Positions 1 through 8,239 of a stretch of 38,224 nt of DNA are shown here, piece after piece. This stretch comes from Ruminococcus sp. CAG:488 (GTDB lineage Bacteria > Bacillota > Clostridia > Oscillospirales > Acutalibacteraceae), in NCBI GenBank assembly GCA_000434055.1, contig HF999643.1:67971-106194 (forward strand). Direction: 5' to 3'. Position numbers and translations under genes: made by a program. Below the pieces are notes generated by a model that saw nothing but the letters and a program-made list of their open reading frames with translations, was not told where the DNA came from and did not search any database. The stretch's first letter is position 1; each line of letters begins with the position of its first letter.

Positions 1-1029
1 ACCGCTATGGACGCCTGCCGCTCGGCTGTAAGGCTCGGTGCAAAAGAGGTTTATGTTATCTACAGAAGAACGAGAGCCGAAATGCCGGCAGAAAAGGTTG
101 AGATTGACGAGGCGGAGGAAGAGGGAGTAATCTACAAATTCCTATGCAATCCGTCTGAAATCATAGGTGAAAACGGCAGAGTGAAGGCTGTTAAGCTTCA
201 GAAAATGATGCTTGGCGAGCCTGACGCAGGCGGACGGCGCAGACCCGTTCCCGTTGAGGGCGAGTTTGAAACGATCGAGCTTGACACTGTAATCATGGCA
301 ATCGGTCAAAAGATAAATATCAAAGGCTTTGAACAGCTTGAATTGACGAACAGGGGCAATATTGCCGCCGACGAAAAGTCATTCAGAACCTCTCTTGACG
401 GTGTGTTTGCCGTCGGTGACGCAACGAACAGGGGCGCCTCAATCGCAATTGAAGCGATAGGCGAAGCGCAGAAGGCTTCCGAGGTCGTTGACAGGTATCT
501 CCATGGCGAAAATGTCAGCTATAAAAAGCCGTTCGTTGTTGAAAAGACCGTCACAGCAGCCGATCTTGCCGACAGAGAAAAGTGTGCAAGAGCGAGAATG
601 CCGCAGCGCTCTCCCGAGGAGAGAAAGCATGATTTTGACGAGATAAATCTCGGCTTTACTCCCGAGCAGGCAATGAACGAAGCAAAGCGCTGTTTACAGT
701 GCGGTTGTCACGATTATCACGATTGCAAGCTGATAAGATATGCAAATCAATATGATATTCACCCCGAACGTTTTGCAGGAGATAAGCATAACTGCCCCAA
801 GGAGCAGAAGCTTGTTTGCATTGAAAGAGATCAGAACAAGTGTATTCTTTGCAATCTTTGCGTTCGTGTCTGTGATGAGGAGGTCGGAAAGGGCGTTCTC
901 GGTCTTGTGGGACGAGGATTTACAACAGTCATCAAGCCGGAATTTGATTCGGCGGAGACTGTTGACTTCTGCAAAAACTGCCGCAAGTGCGTCGATGCTT
1001 GTCCGACGGGTGCGTTAAAATCATTGTAA
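1..1029 (+). CDS. GltD-like FAD/NAD(P) oxidoreductase with C-terminal Fe-S clusters (5' truncated)
   Basis: The frame is open from base 1, so the N-terminus, including the first FAD-binding motif, lies outside the window. The visible part starts in the NAD(P)-binding segment typical of glutamate synthase small subunits (TAMDA, then YRRTRAEMPA) and continues to the second FAD motif (DGVFAVGDAT). The last ~110 residues form a cysteine-rich electron-transfer module: CLQCGC, then CILCNLCVRVC and CKNCRKCVDACPTGAL, which look like [4Fe-4S] sites as in NuoG/hydrogenase-type ferredoxin domains. This architecture suggests an NAD(P)H-linked flavoprotein passing electrons to ferredoxin-like carriers in an anaerobe. 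It may be an NfnB/GltD relative or a subunit of a larger oxidoreductase. The partner gene is presumably upstream and not visible, so the exact substrate is unknown. Confidence 0.85.
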   Translation, partial: TAMDACRSAVRLGAKEVYVIYRRTRAEMPAEKVEIDEAEEEGVIYKFLCNPSEIIGENGRVKAVKLQKMMLGEPDAGGRRRPVPVEGEFETIELDTVIMAIGQKINIKGFEQLELTNRGNIAADEKSFRTSLDGVFAVGDATNRGASIAIEAIGEAQKASEVVDRYLHGENVSYKKPFVVEKTVTAADLADREKCARARMPQRSPEERKHDFDEINLGFTPEQAMNEAKRCLQCGCHDYHDCKLIRYANQYDIHPERFAGDKHNCPKEQKLVCIERDQNKCILCNLCVRVCDEEVGKGVLGLVGRGFTTVIKPEFDSAETVDFCKNCRKCVDACPTGALKSL

Positions 1030-1062
1030 AAGTCTTGTATCACTGAATTTTTATACAATTTT

Positions 1063-1094
1063 CAACCGGAAAGCTTTAAAAAGTTTTCCGGTTG
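1063..1094 (+). terminator. Hairpin after the oxidoreductase, possible terminator
   Basis: A 10-bp perfect stem (CAACCGGAAA / TTTCCGGTTG) lies 34 nt after the stop codon, with a few inner A-T pairs possible. No run of T follows directly (the next bases are TCAATATTATT). It is therefore only a weak intrinsic terminator candidate, usable on either strand. Confidence 0.4.
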
Positions 1095-1120
1095 TCAATA
1101 TTATTACGGCAATAAAAAAC

Positions 1121-1160
1121 GAGCTGAAACGAGCAAAACTGAGCAAAACTGAGCAAAAAA
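1121..1160. repeat. Four tandem decamers (GAGCAAAACT type)
   Basis: Bases 1121-1160 are four head-to-tail 10-mers: GAGCTGAAAC, GAGCAAAACT, GAGCAAAACT and GAGCAAAAAA, with a further GAG at 1161. The period equals about one helical turn and places short A-tracts in phase. The array sits in the 307-bp gene-free stretch before potA, about 60 bp upstream of its -35 box. The rest of that stretch holds only the hairpin at 1063 and the promoter at 1223. Confidence 0.7.
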
Positions 1161-1222
1161 GAGTATTTCAAAAACCATTCAAAAAAACTGATGATTTAAT
1201 CCTAAAAATTTGCAAAAAAATG

Positions 1223-1251
1223 TTGACATTTGCGAGTTTCTGCACTATATT
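1223..1251 (+). promoter_or_regulatory. Sigma-A type promoter of potABCD
   Basis: TTGACA at 1223-1228 and TATATT at 1246-1251 are separated by 17 bp. The predicted start near 1258 gives a leader of about 80 nt ending in the ribosome site AGGGG (1324-1328). A small hairpin (TACCG/CGGTA, 1305-1318) lies just before that site. The leader is not recognisable as a known riboswitch. Confidence 0.75.
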
Positions 1252-1336
1252 ATATATCAATATCGAAAGGAAAAATTTATTTGCATATTTCCGACTGATA
1301 TTTATACCGTATTCGGTAAAGAGAGGGGCTGCATAA

Positions 1337-2455
1337 TTGGAAAACAACGTTATTATTGACCTCAGAAACATTTCGGTCAAGCTGGGAGATGCTCAGATAC
1401 TCGAAAATCTCAGCATGTACATTCGAGACAAGGAATTTATTACCTTGTTGGGACCTTCGGGTTGCGGAAAAACAACCACACTTCGTATCATCGCCGGATT
1501 CCTTGAACCGGACAGCGGAGAGGTTGTCTTTGAGAATAAAGTTATCAATGGTGTACCGCCTCATAAGAGACAGGTAAACACCATTTTTCAGCGTTATGCG
1601 CTGTTTCCGCATTTGAATGTTTACGAGAACATTGCGTTCGGACTTCGTGTCAAGAAGATGAAGGAAAAGGAAATTAGCGAGACGGTTAAGGAAATGCTTA
1701 ATCTTGTCAACCTCAACGGCTTTGAAAGACGAAATATCAATTCTCTTTCGGGCGGTCAGCAGCAGCGTGTCGCAATTGCCCGTGCGCTTGCCGTTAAGCC
1801 GAGAGTCCTCCTTCTTGACGAGCCGCTCGGAGCGCTAGATCTCAAGCTCCGCAAGGATATGCAGGTGGAGCTTAAAAACATTCAGCAGAGACTCGGCATA
1901 ACGTTTATATATGTCACACATGACCAGGAGGAGGCTCTTTCAATGTCGGATACGGTCGTTGTTATGGACGGCGGCGTTATCCAGCAGATAGGCACTCCGC
2001 AGGACGTTTATAATGAACCGAAGAACGCTTTCGTTGCCGACTTTATCGGCGAGAGTAATATTCTTGACGGCAAGATGCTTGAGGATTTCAAGTGCTCCTT
2101 CTCTGGTGCTCAGTTCCAGTGCCTTGACAAGGGCTTCGGCATCGGCGAGTCCGTCGATGTTGTCGTAAGACCCGAGGATGTTGATATTGTTCCCGTCGAA
2201 AAGGGTATGCTCAGCGGAACGGTTACTTCCATTACGTTCAAGGGCGTTCATTTTGAAATTATTGTTGATATCGGCGGCTTCAAATGGATGATCCAGACGA
2301 CCGATTACGAGCCTGTCGGTAAAAAAATCGGCCTTGAAATCGAACCCGACGCTATTCATATTATGAAAAAATCCAAATATTCGGGACTGTACGGAGATTA
2401 CAGCTCCTTCAGCGATGAACTGGAGCATCTTTCCGACATCGTTGAGGAGGAATGA
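1337..2455 (+). CDS. potA: Spermidine/putrescine ABC transporter ATP-binding protein
   Basis: Cytoplasmic ATPase that powers polyamine import through PotBC. Walker A GPSGCGKTT is at residues 39-47, the ABC signature LSGGQQQR at 137-144, Walker B VLLLDEP at 157-163 and the switch histidine in VTHDQEE at ~195. A C-terminal TOBE-like region follows, as usual for PotA/MalK-type ATPases, and 372 aa is normal for PotA. The start is TTG: no ATG fits, and AGGGG sits 8 nt upstream. It is the first gene of a compact potA-potB-potC-potD operon with overlapping or nearly overlapping reading frames, driven by the promoter at 1223. Family assignment is secure; polyamine specificity comes mainly from the linked PotD. 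Confidence 0.93.
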   Translation: MENNVIIDLRNISVKLGDAQILENLSMYIRDKEFITLLGPSGCGKTTTLRIIAGFLEPDSGEVVFENKVINGVPPHKRQVNTIFQRYALFPHLNVYENIAFGLRVKKMKEKEISETVKEMLNLVNLNGFERRNINSLSGGQQQRVAIARALAVKPRVLLLDEPLGALDLKLRKDMQVELKNIQQRLGITFIYVTHDQEEALSMSDTVVVMDGGVIQQIGTPQDVYNEPKNAFVADFIGESNILDGKMLEDFKCSFSGAQFQCLDKGFGIGESVDVVVRPEDVDIVPVEKGMLSGTVTSITFKGVHFEIIVDIGGFKWMIQTTDYEPVGKKIGLEIEPDAIHIMKKSKYSGLYGDYSSFSDELEHLSDIVEEE

Positions 2456-2458
2456 GCC

Positions 2459-3286
2459 GTGAATAAAAGGACTTTAACTCAGCGTTTGTGCGCCGCACCC
2501 CATATACTCTGGTCGGCAATTTTCATCGTTGTTCCGCTTATAATGGTATTTTACTATGCCTTTACAGATAAGTCGGGCGCATTTACTCTTGACAATGTTA
2601 CACGCCTGACCAATTACACAAGCACGTTTCTGCGTTCTTTGTGGTTCGGTATCGTTGCAACGATCATCTGCCTTTTGATTGCTTATCCTTTGGCTTACAT
2701 TCTCTCAAAAATGAAGCTCAGAGCTCAGAGCACAATGGTAATGCTCGTCATGATTCCCATGTGGATGAACTTTCTTCTCAGAACCTACGCATGGATGACT
2801 TTGCTTGAGGATTCGGGCGTTATCAACAGCATACTCGCAAAAATAAATATCGGACCCTTCCACATGATCAACACCTCGGGTGCGGTCATATTGGGAATGG
2901 TTTACAATTTCCTGCCATATATGATTCTGCCGATTTATTCCGTTATGACAAAGCTTGACAACAGCCTTATCGAAGCGGCTCAGGATCTCGGCGCAAACAG
3001 ATTCCATGTTATCAAGGACGTTATATTCCCGTCAACGCTTTCGGGTGTCGTCTCGGGCGTTACAATGGTCTTTGTTCCGTCGGTCAGCACATTCTATATT
3101 TCTCAGAAGCTCGGCGGCGGCAGCTTTGCGCTCATAGGCGATATAATCGAAATGCAATTCCAGGTTTCAAACAACTTCAATTTCGGAGCCGCACTTTCAC
3201 TTGTTCTTATGATTCTCATACTTATCTGTATGGCTGTTATGAATAAATTCGGCGATACCGAGGAAGCGGGAGGTGTTGTAGCATGA
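2459..3286 (+). CDS. potB: Spermidine/putrescine ABC transporter permease PotB
   Basis: Inner-membrane permease with about six hydrophobic helices, the first at residues ~15-38. The cytoplasmic EAA-type loop that docks on PotA is visible as EAAQDLGANRFHVIKDVIFP. The GTG start lies 3 nt after the potA stop codon, with GAGGAGG inside the end of potA, which implies translational coupling. Its last base pairs overlap potC in an ATGA junction. Length (275 aa) and operon position match PotB of the PotABCD system. Confidence 0.92.
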   Translation: MNKRTLTQRLCAAPHILWSAIFIVVPLIMVFYYAFTDKSGAFTLDNVTRLTNYTSTFLRSLWFGIVATIICLLIAYPLAYILSKMKLRAQSTMVMLVMIPMWMNFLLRTYAWMTLLEDSGVINSILAKINIGPFHMINTSGAVILGMVYNFLPYMILPIYSVMTKLDNSLIEAAQDLGANRFHVIKDVIFPSTLSGVVSGVTMVFVPSVSTFYISQKLGGGSFALIGDIIEMQFQVSNNFNFGAALSLVLMILILICMAVMNKFGDTEEAGGVVA

Positions 3287-4116
3287 AAAACAACAAGCTT
3301 CACCCCGCATCAGGCATTTATCTTGCCCTGGTCATGCTCTTTCTCTACCTGCCGATTATTATGCTCATTGTGCTTTCATTCAACGGAACGAACAGTACAA
3401 GCGTTATACAGGGATTCTCAACAAAATGGTATGTTGAGCTTTTTAAAGACAGCGCAACGATAAACGCCTTGACAAATACGCTCATTCTTGCCGTTACTTC
3501 GGCAATTACAGCGACAGTTATAGGCACGCTTGCCGCGGTCGGAATTGACAAAATGAAAAAAGGCGTTGTTAAATCAAGCGTTATGACCGTTACTAATATT
3601 CCGATGATGAATCCGGAAATCGTTACGGGCGTTTCGATGATGCTTTTGTTTGTATTCATCGGCTCTATTCTCGGCGCAAGCGGAGTTCTCGGCTTCTGGA
3701 CGCTTTTCATAGCTCATGTAACGTTCAGTCTGCCGTATGTTATTCTCAACGTATTGCCCAAGCTCAGACAAACGGACGCAAACCTTTCTCAGGCGGCGCA
3801 GGATCTCGGTTGTCCTCCCGTTAAAGCGTTTATCAAGGTAGTTCTTCCGTCGATTCTTCCCGGCGTTATCGCAGGACTTATTATGGCATTTACGCTTTCG
3901 TTTGATGACTTTATTATCAGCTATTTTGTCAGCGGACCAAAGTTCCAGACGCTTCCTATAAGGATTTTCTCCATGACGAAGAAGCGTGTTACTCCCGATA
4001 TGTACGCTCTTTCAACCATTATGTTTATCGTTATCCTTGTTCTCCTCGTTCTTGTCAATGTTCTTCAGGCACAGGGAGATAACAGGAAGGAGAAGAAAGG
4101 CGGTGCGGCAAAATGA
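3283..4116 (+). CDS. potC: Spermidine/putrescine ABC transporter permease PotC
   Basis: Second permease of the polyamine importer, 277 aa, with about six membrane helices starting at residues ~12-33. Its EAA-type loop reads SQAAQDLGCPPVKAFIKVVLP. It begins in an ATGA overlap with potB and ends in an ATGA overlap with potD, so the four proteins are probably made in fixed proportion. The motif SFDDFIISYF is characteristic of PotC-type permeases. Confidence 0.92.
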   Translation: MKNNKLHPASGIYLALVMLFLYLPIIMLIVLSFNGTNSTSVIQGFSTKWYVELFKDSATINALTNTLILAVTSAITATVIGTLAAVGIDKMKKGVVKSSVMTVTNIPMMNPEIVTGVSMMLLFVFIGSILGASGVLGFWTLFIAHVTFSLPYVILNVLPKLRQTDANLSQAAQDLGCPPVKAFIKVVLPSILPGVIAGLIMAFTLSFDDFIISYFVSGPKFQTLPIRIFSMTKKRVTPDMYALSTIMFIVILVLLVLVNVLQAQGDNRKEKKGGAAK

Positions 4117-5312
4117 TGAAAAAGATTTTTTCGGTTTTGTTTGCCGTTATCGTTATCGCCCTGAGCTGTTCCGCCTCGTTCGGTGTTGCGGCAAAGCAGA
4201 TTGATGTTTCCAAGCTCAAGGGAACGGAAATCAATGTTTACAACTGGGGCGAATATATCTCAGACGGCGCAGAGGATACCCTCGACGTAAACAAGGAATT
4301 TGAAAAAGAAACAGGAATCAAGGTCAATTACACAACCTACGATTCCAACGAAAATATGTACAACAAGATCAAGAGCGGCGGAGCAAATTATGATATAATT
4401 ATTCCGTCGGACTACATGATCGAGCGCATGATAGACGAGGACATGCTCGAAAAAATAAACTTTGACAATATCCCGAACTATAAAAATATCATTCCGAAGT
4501 ACAAAGATCTTTACTTTGACCCGAAGAACGAGTATTCCGTTCCCTACAATGTCGGCATGGTCGGACTAGTCTATAACACCAAAATGGTTGAGGGCACACC
4601 TGATAGCTGGAGCATTATGTGGGATAAAAAGTACAAGGGTCAGGTGCTCATGTTCAACAACTCCCGCGACGCTTTCGGTATTGCACAGTTCCTTTTGGGA
4701 ATTGATGTCAACACAACAAGCGAACAGGATTGGAAAAAGGCTTATCAAAAGCTCAAGGAGCAGAAGCCTGTCGTTCAGTCATATGTTATGGACGACGTTT
4801 TTAACAAGATGGAGGGCGGCGAGGCTGCAATAGCCGCATATTACGCAGGCGACTGTATCGGCATGGCAGAGAACAATCCCGACCTTGCGTTTGTTTATCC
4901 TAAAGAGGGCACGAATATTTTCGTCGATTCCATCTGTATTCCCAAGGGCTGTCAGAACAAGGACGCCGCCGAGCTTTACATCAATTTCTTGCTCAGAGGC
5001 GACATTGCACTTGCAAATGCCGAGTGTTTGTGTTATGCTACTCCTAACCAGGCGGTTCTTGACAATGAGGATTATTCGTTCAGAGATAACGAAATGCTCT
5101 ATCCCGACGAGGAGCACACTCCGACGACCGAGTATTTCCACAATCTCGATTCCGAGACGCTCATGCTCATGACCTCGCTTTGGGATAATCTTAAAATAGA
5201 AGGTAATGACGTCATGTCCGTATATATCGGACTGATTACTTTCGCAGTTATCGTTGTTGTCTATTTTATTTACAGGACGATAAGGAAGAAAAAAAGAGAA
5301 AGTATGTATTGA
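4113..5312 (+). CDS. potD: Polyamine-binding protein PotD with C-terminal membrane anchor
   Basis: Extracytoplasmic solute-binding protein of the transporter. An N-terminal signal peptide ends near FGVAA-KQ. The mature start shows the PotD/PotF hallmark NVYNWGEYI, and YDIIIPSDYMIERM and EYSVPYNVGMVGLVYNT are also family typical. There is a Cys at residue ~19 in the signal region, but ALSC is a poor lipobox. Instead, the protein ends with a hydrophobic segment (IGLITFAVIVVVYFIYRTIR) and a basic tail. It is therefore probably held to the membrane by its C-terminus rather than by lipid. It overlaps potC (ATGA). Ligand preference (spermidine or putrescine) cannot be read reliably. Confidence 0.92.
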   Translation: MMKKIFSVLFAVIVIALSCSASFGVAAKQIDVSKLKGTEINVYNWGEYISDGAEDTLDVNKEFEKETGIKVNYTTYDSNENMYNKIKSGGANYDIIIPSDYMIERMIDEDMLEKINFDNIPNYKNIIPKYKDLYFDPKNEYSVPYNVGMVGLVYNTKMVEGTPDSWSIMWDKKYKGQVLMFNNSRDAFGIAQFLLGIDVNTTSEQDWKKAYQKLKEQKPVVQSYVMDDVFNKMEGGEAAIAAYYAGDCIGMAENNPDLAFVYPKEGTNIFVDSICIPKGCQNKDAAELYINFLLRGDIALANAECLCYATPNQAVLDNEDYSFRDNEMLYPDEEHTPTTEYFHNLDSETLMLMTSLWDNLKIEGNDVMSVYIGLITFAVIVVVYFIYRTIRKKKRESMY

Positions 5313-5356
5313 TTTTATTTCAAAAGGTCGGCATGCTTCTCCGAGAGGTGTAAAAG

Positions 5357-6634
5357 ATGAAGAACACAGGCTTCATAAAGCTGATATCAATACTTTTGTG
5401 CGCTGCAAGCATGCTCGGTGTGCTTTCGGCTTGCTCGTCAAAAAGAGAACCTGTCAAAGTTGGCTCGGATAATAACAATTCTCTTGTTTCGCTTAAATGG
5501 ATCATAGCTCCTACTATGGAATATGAAGCTATCGAACCGCTTGTAAGAGCAGATTATAATGACAGCACAAGACACTATGATATAAGCTATGCCGACTGTT
5601 TTAAAATCAAGCAAAACGGAAAGTACGGAATTATTGATTATAACGGCAAGACGGTTATAAAGCCTAAGTATGACAGCATTGTTGCTATCAGAAACAGCAA
5701 GGATTTTCTCGGCTTTAGCAAGTCTTCCGACGGTGAGACCGTGCAGACCTATATTGATTACAAGACATTTTCCACCGAGACAGCTTATAAAGAATATAAT
5801 ACGCTAAGATATGAATATCTTTGGAGCGCAACGGATAATTCCGCCGTTTTTGTTCAGAATGATAACGGCGAAATTTACAAGGACGATTTAAAGGCCTCCT
5901 TGCCCGAGACAGTACGCGGCGTTAAGGACGTTGACGGAAAATATGTTTCTGACGGCACTTACGGATTATATATCAACGGCAGGAACATTATGGGTATGAT
6001 ATATTCCGGTGCAGGCTGCTTCTCCAACGGAATGGCTGCTTTCGAGTCAAACGGAGTTTGGGGCTATATTGATTCAAACGGAAAAACGGTTCTTCCGTTC
6101 GGATTCAATGCCGTTAAGGGATACAGCGCTTTCGGCGGCGAGGATACTCCGTATGAGTGCTTTGACGGATATGTAACCGTTACAAAAGACGGTAAATTCG
6201 GAATATATTCAAGCGAGGGTAAGGCTGTCACTCAAATGATTTATGATTGGGCAACGCCCGTTGTAAGCGGCAGAGCATATATTTGCAATGACGGCAAATG
6301 GGGTCTTGCTTCGTTCGGTGATTCTTCGGACGCTTCCGCAAGGACTGAAGCGGCAACGACAACCAAGCCGGAAACAACGACTGAAAAGCCGACCGAGAAA
6401 ACGACCGAAAAAACCTCTTCCGACGAAACAACAACGGCAGAGGGAGCGGGAAATTATACAGTCAACACGGACGGACTTAAACTCAGAACGGATGCGGGTA
6501 CGCAGAACGACATCATTCTTGAGCTCAGCGAAGGTACGGTTCTTAAAATCGACCGTGTGTCCGACGGCTGGGGCCATACATATTATGACGGTAATGAGGG
6601 CTGGGTCAGCCTTGATTATCTTGACAGGGAGTAA
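5357..6634 (+). CDS. Lipoprotein with WG repeats and C-terminal SH3-type domain
   Basis: A 425-aa predicted lipoprotein: signal peptide, then the lipobox LSAC with Cys at ~26. Residues ~70-320 carry WG (KWG) repeats, seen as NGKYGIIDYNGK, NGVWGYIDSNGK, DGKFGIYSSEGK and DGKWGLASFG. A Thr/Glu/Lys-rich linker follows (repeated TTTEKPTEKTTEK-like stretches). The C-terminal ~65 residues look like a bacterial SH3 domain (LKLRTDAGTQNDIILELSEG ... GWVSLDYL), which in related proteins binds cell-wall peptides. It lies 44 nt after potD and 3 nt before the pseudouridine synthase gene, so it is probably co-transcribed. Its role is unknown; a surface scaffold or wall sensor would fit the domains. Confidence 0.85.
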   Translation: MKNTGFIKLISILLCAASMLGVLSACSSKREPVKVGSDNNNSLVSLKWIIAPTMEYEAIEPLVRADYNDSTRHYDISYADCFKIKQNGKYGIIDYNGKTVIKPKYDSIVAIRNSKDFLGFSKSSDGETVQTYIDYKTFSTETAYKEYNTLRYEYLWSATDNSAVFVQNDNGEIYKDDLKASLPETVRGVKDVDGKYVSDGTYGLYINGRNIMGMIYSGAGCFSNGMAAFESNGVWGYIDSNGKTVLPFGFNAVKGYSAFGGEDTPYECFDGYVTVTKDGKFGIYSSEGKAVTQMIYDWATPVVSGRAYICNDGKWGLASFGDSSDASARTEAATTTKPETTTEKPTEKTTEKTSSDETTTAEGAGNYTVNTDGLKLRTDAGTQNDIILELSEGTVLKIDRVSDGWGHTYYDGNEGWVSLDYLDRE

Positions 6635-6637
6635 AAA

Positions 6638-7354
6638 ATGCTTCAACGTCTTGATAAATTGATCGCTTCACAGGGCAGATTCAGCCGCAGAGAGGTTCAG
6701 GAGCTTATTAAAAACGGAGCTGTCAAGGTCAACGGAATAACGGTTCGCGACAGGGGAGCCAAGTCGGATGACGAAAAGGATATTATCTGCGTGAACGGCG
6801 AACAGCTCGATTTTCAACGCTTTGTTTATATCATGCTCAACAAACCCAAGGGCGTTGTCAGTGCAACAAACGACAAAAATGAAAAGACTGTTATCGACCT
6901 TGTTCCGAAGGAGTTTAAAGGAAGAAATCTTTTTCCTGCCGGTCGTCTTGATATTACAACGACCGGCTTTGTGCTTGTTACCGATGACGGAGATTTTGCA
7001 CACAGAATTCTTTCCCCGAAGAATCATATTGAAAAAACCTATGAGGCACGGCTTGCCGAAAGTGTGACGGAGGGTCAGCTTGAAGCGGTTCGCAACGGTA
7101 TCGAGCTAAAGGACGGAACAAAATGTCTGCCGGCAAAGGTGACTGTCCTTGCCGACGGTGAAAAGCCGCTTGTTGAAATAAAAATCTGCGAGGGTAAATA
7201 TCATCAGATCAAAAGAATGTTTGCCGCCGCAGGCAACGGTGTAATTGAATTGAAGCGAACGCAGATGGGCGGGCTTACGCTTGACCCGAGCCTTAAAGAG
7301 GGCGAATGCCGTTTGCTTGACGCTCACGAGGTTCAAAAAATAGAAAAAGGATAA
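6638..7354 (+). CDS. RsuA/RluB-family rRNA pseudouridine synthase
   Basis: Converts a uridine in ribosomal RNA to pseudouridine. An N-terminal S4 RNA-binding domain (residues 1-60, RLDKLIASQGRFSRREVQEL) precedes the catalytic domain. The catalytic Asp is D105 in AGRLDITTTG. The family motifs GKYHQIKRMF and LNKPKG are present. At 238 aa the length matches RsuA/RluB/RluE enzymes; which rRNA position is modified cannot be told. ATG follows the lipoprotein stop codon by 3 nt, with the ribosome site AGGGAG inside that gene's end. Confidence 0.9.
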   Translation: MLQRLDKLIASQGRFSRREVQELIKNGAVKVNGITVRDRGAKSDDEKDIICVNGEQLDFQRFVYIMLNKPKGVVSATNDKNEKTVIDLVPKEFKGRNLFPAGRLDITTTGFVLVTDDGDFAHRILSPKNHIEKTYEARLAESVTEGQLEAVRNGIELKDGTKCLPAKVTVLADGEKPLVEIKICEGKYHQIKRMFAAAGNGVIELKRTQMGGLTLDPSLKEGECRLLDAHEVQKIEKG

Positions 7355-7568
7355 ATCAGGAATGTTTGAATTTTTCGAACATATTATATAAAGGCGACAG
7401 CGCATAAATTGAGGTGCATATACTGCTTGATTTTACGTCATGCTGCGAAGGCTTTTTCAGTTATCTTTTTCGCAAACAGACGAAATAATTTACTGCATAT
7501 CCCGACGCCTTGATTGTGCTGCGTTGCTTTATATTAACGCTTCGTTAAAAGTCGTTTTTAACAAATAC
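7355..7568. other. Gene-free stretch between pseudouridine synthase and greA promoter
   Basis: No convincing coding sequence. It contains a small dyad TGTTTGAA/TTCGAACA just after the preceding gene and a short hairpin TTAACG/CGTTAA (7534-7548). Neither is followed by a strong T-run, so transcription may run on. An open frame continues upstream from greA through this stretch, but it has no ribosome site and would place residues before a normal GreA start. Confidence 0.6.
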
Positions 7569-7597
7569 TTGACTTTTTTCGAGGAATACACTATAAT
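7569..7597 (+). promoter_or_regulatory. Strong promoter of greA-lysS
   Basis: TTGACT (7569-7574) and a perfect TATAAT (7592-7597) with a 17-bp spacer. The expected start near 7604 gives an ~85-nt leader before greA. Confidence 0.82.
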
Positions 7598-7688
7598 AGA
7601 TATATTACTGTACTTTGACTTTGAGGTACAGGCTTTTATCTGTATCAAGGTCAAAAGACCGAGTAATTGCATTGAAAGGATGAAAATT

Positions 7689-8165
7689 ATGGCACAGGAA
7701 ATCTTGCTTACAGCTGAGGCTTACAAAAAGAAAAATGATGAGCTGGAATATCTTAAAACAGCGGGACGTGACGAGATAGCCGAAAGAATCAAAGAGGCCA
7801 GATCATTCGGAGATCTTTCTGAAAACAGCGAATATGATGAGGCATTGAACGATCAGGCTAAAATGGAGGCTAAAATCGCTCAGCTCGAAAATGAAATGAA
7901 GAACGCTAAAATTCTTGACGAAAGCGCAATTACTACCGAGGCTATTCACGTCGGATCAAAGGTTAAGATCCGTGACGTTGAATACGGTGATATTGAGGAA
8001 TACAAGATTCTCGGCGAGAGCCAGGCAAATCCCGATGAGGGTATTATTTCGGATCAGTCCGCAGTCGGCAAGGCGCTTATCGGCAATAAGGTCGGCGACG
8101 TTGTCAATGTTAATCTTCCGAACGGAAACGTAATTGCGTTTGAGGTTCTTGAAATTTCAATATAA
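7689..8165 (+). CDS. greA: Transcription elongation factor GreA
   Basis: Binds the secondary channel of RNA polymerase and stimulates cleavage of backtracked transcripts. The coiled-coil finger is visible at residues ~10-75, with the catalytic acidic tip in SFGDLSENSEYDEA (Asp-Leu-Ser-Glu-Asn). The C-terminal FKBP-like domain follows (GSKVKIRD ... GKALIGNKVGDVV). The start is set by GAAAGGA at 7674-7680 and gives MAQEILLT and 158 aa, the standard length. An ATG three codons upstream (7680) overlaps that ribosome site. The gene is followed by lysS, an arrangement common in Firmicutes. Confidence 0.95.
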   Translation: MAQEILLTAEAYKKKNDELEYLKTAGRDEIAERIKEARSFGDLSENSEYDEALNDQAKMEAKIAQLENEMKNAKILDESAITTEAIHVGSKVKIRDVEYGDIEEYKILGESQANPDEGIISDQSAVGKALIGNKVGDVVNVNLPNGNVIAFEVLEISI

Positions 8166-8171
8166 ACATAT

Positions 8172-8197
8172 CGGGCGCAGGCTTAGCCTTACGCCCG
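8172..8197 (+). terminator. GC-rich hairpin between greA and lysS
   Basis: CGGGCG/CGCCCG plus further inner pairs (AGG/CTT with a G-T wobble), 6 nt after the greA stop. A broken T-run (CTTTGACTG) follows, so it is more likely a partial terminator or processing signal than a full stop. lysS has no other visible promoter. Confidence 0.4.
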
Positions 8198-8239
8198 CTT
8201 TGACTGTTAAAACTTTTTGCTATGAATGGAGAGTTGAAT

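Noticed and set aside
1258..1336. Riboswitch in the potA leader
   Set aside because: Only a 5-bp hairpin and an AT-rich stretch are visible; no known riboswitch consensus or expression platform can be made out.
7440..7688. N-terminal 83-codon extension of greA
   Set aside because: It contains the greA promoter at 7569-7597, and a standard 158-aa GreA starts at 7689 behind a good ribosome site.
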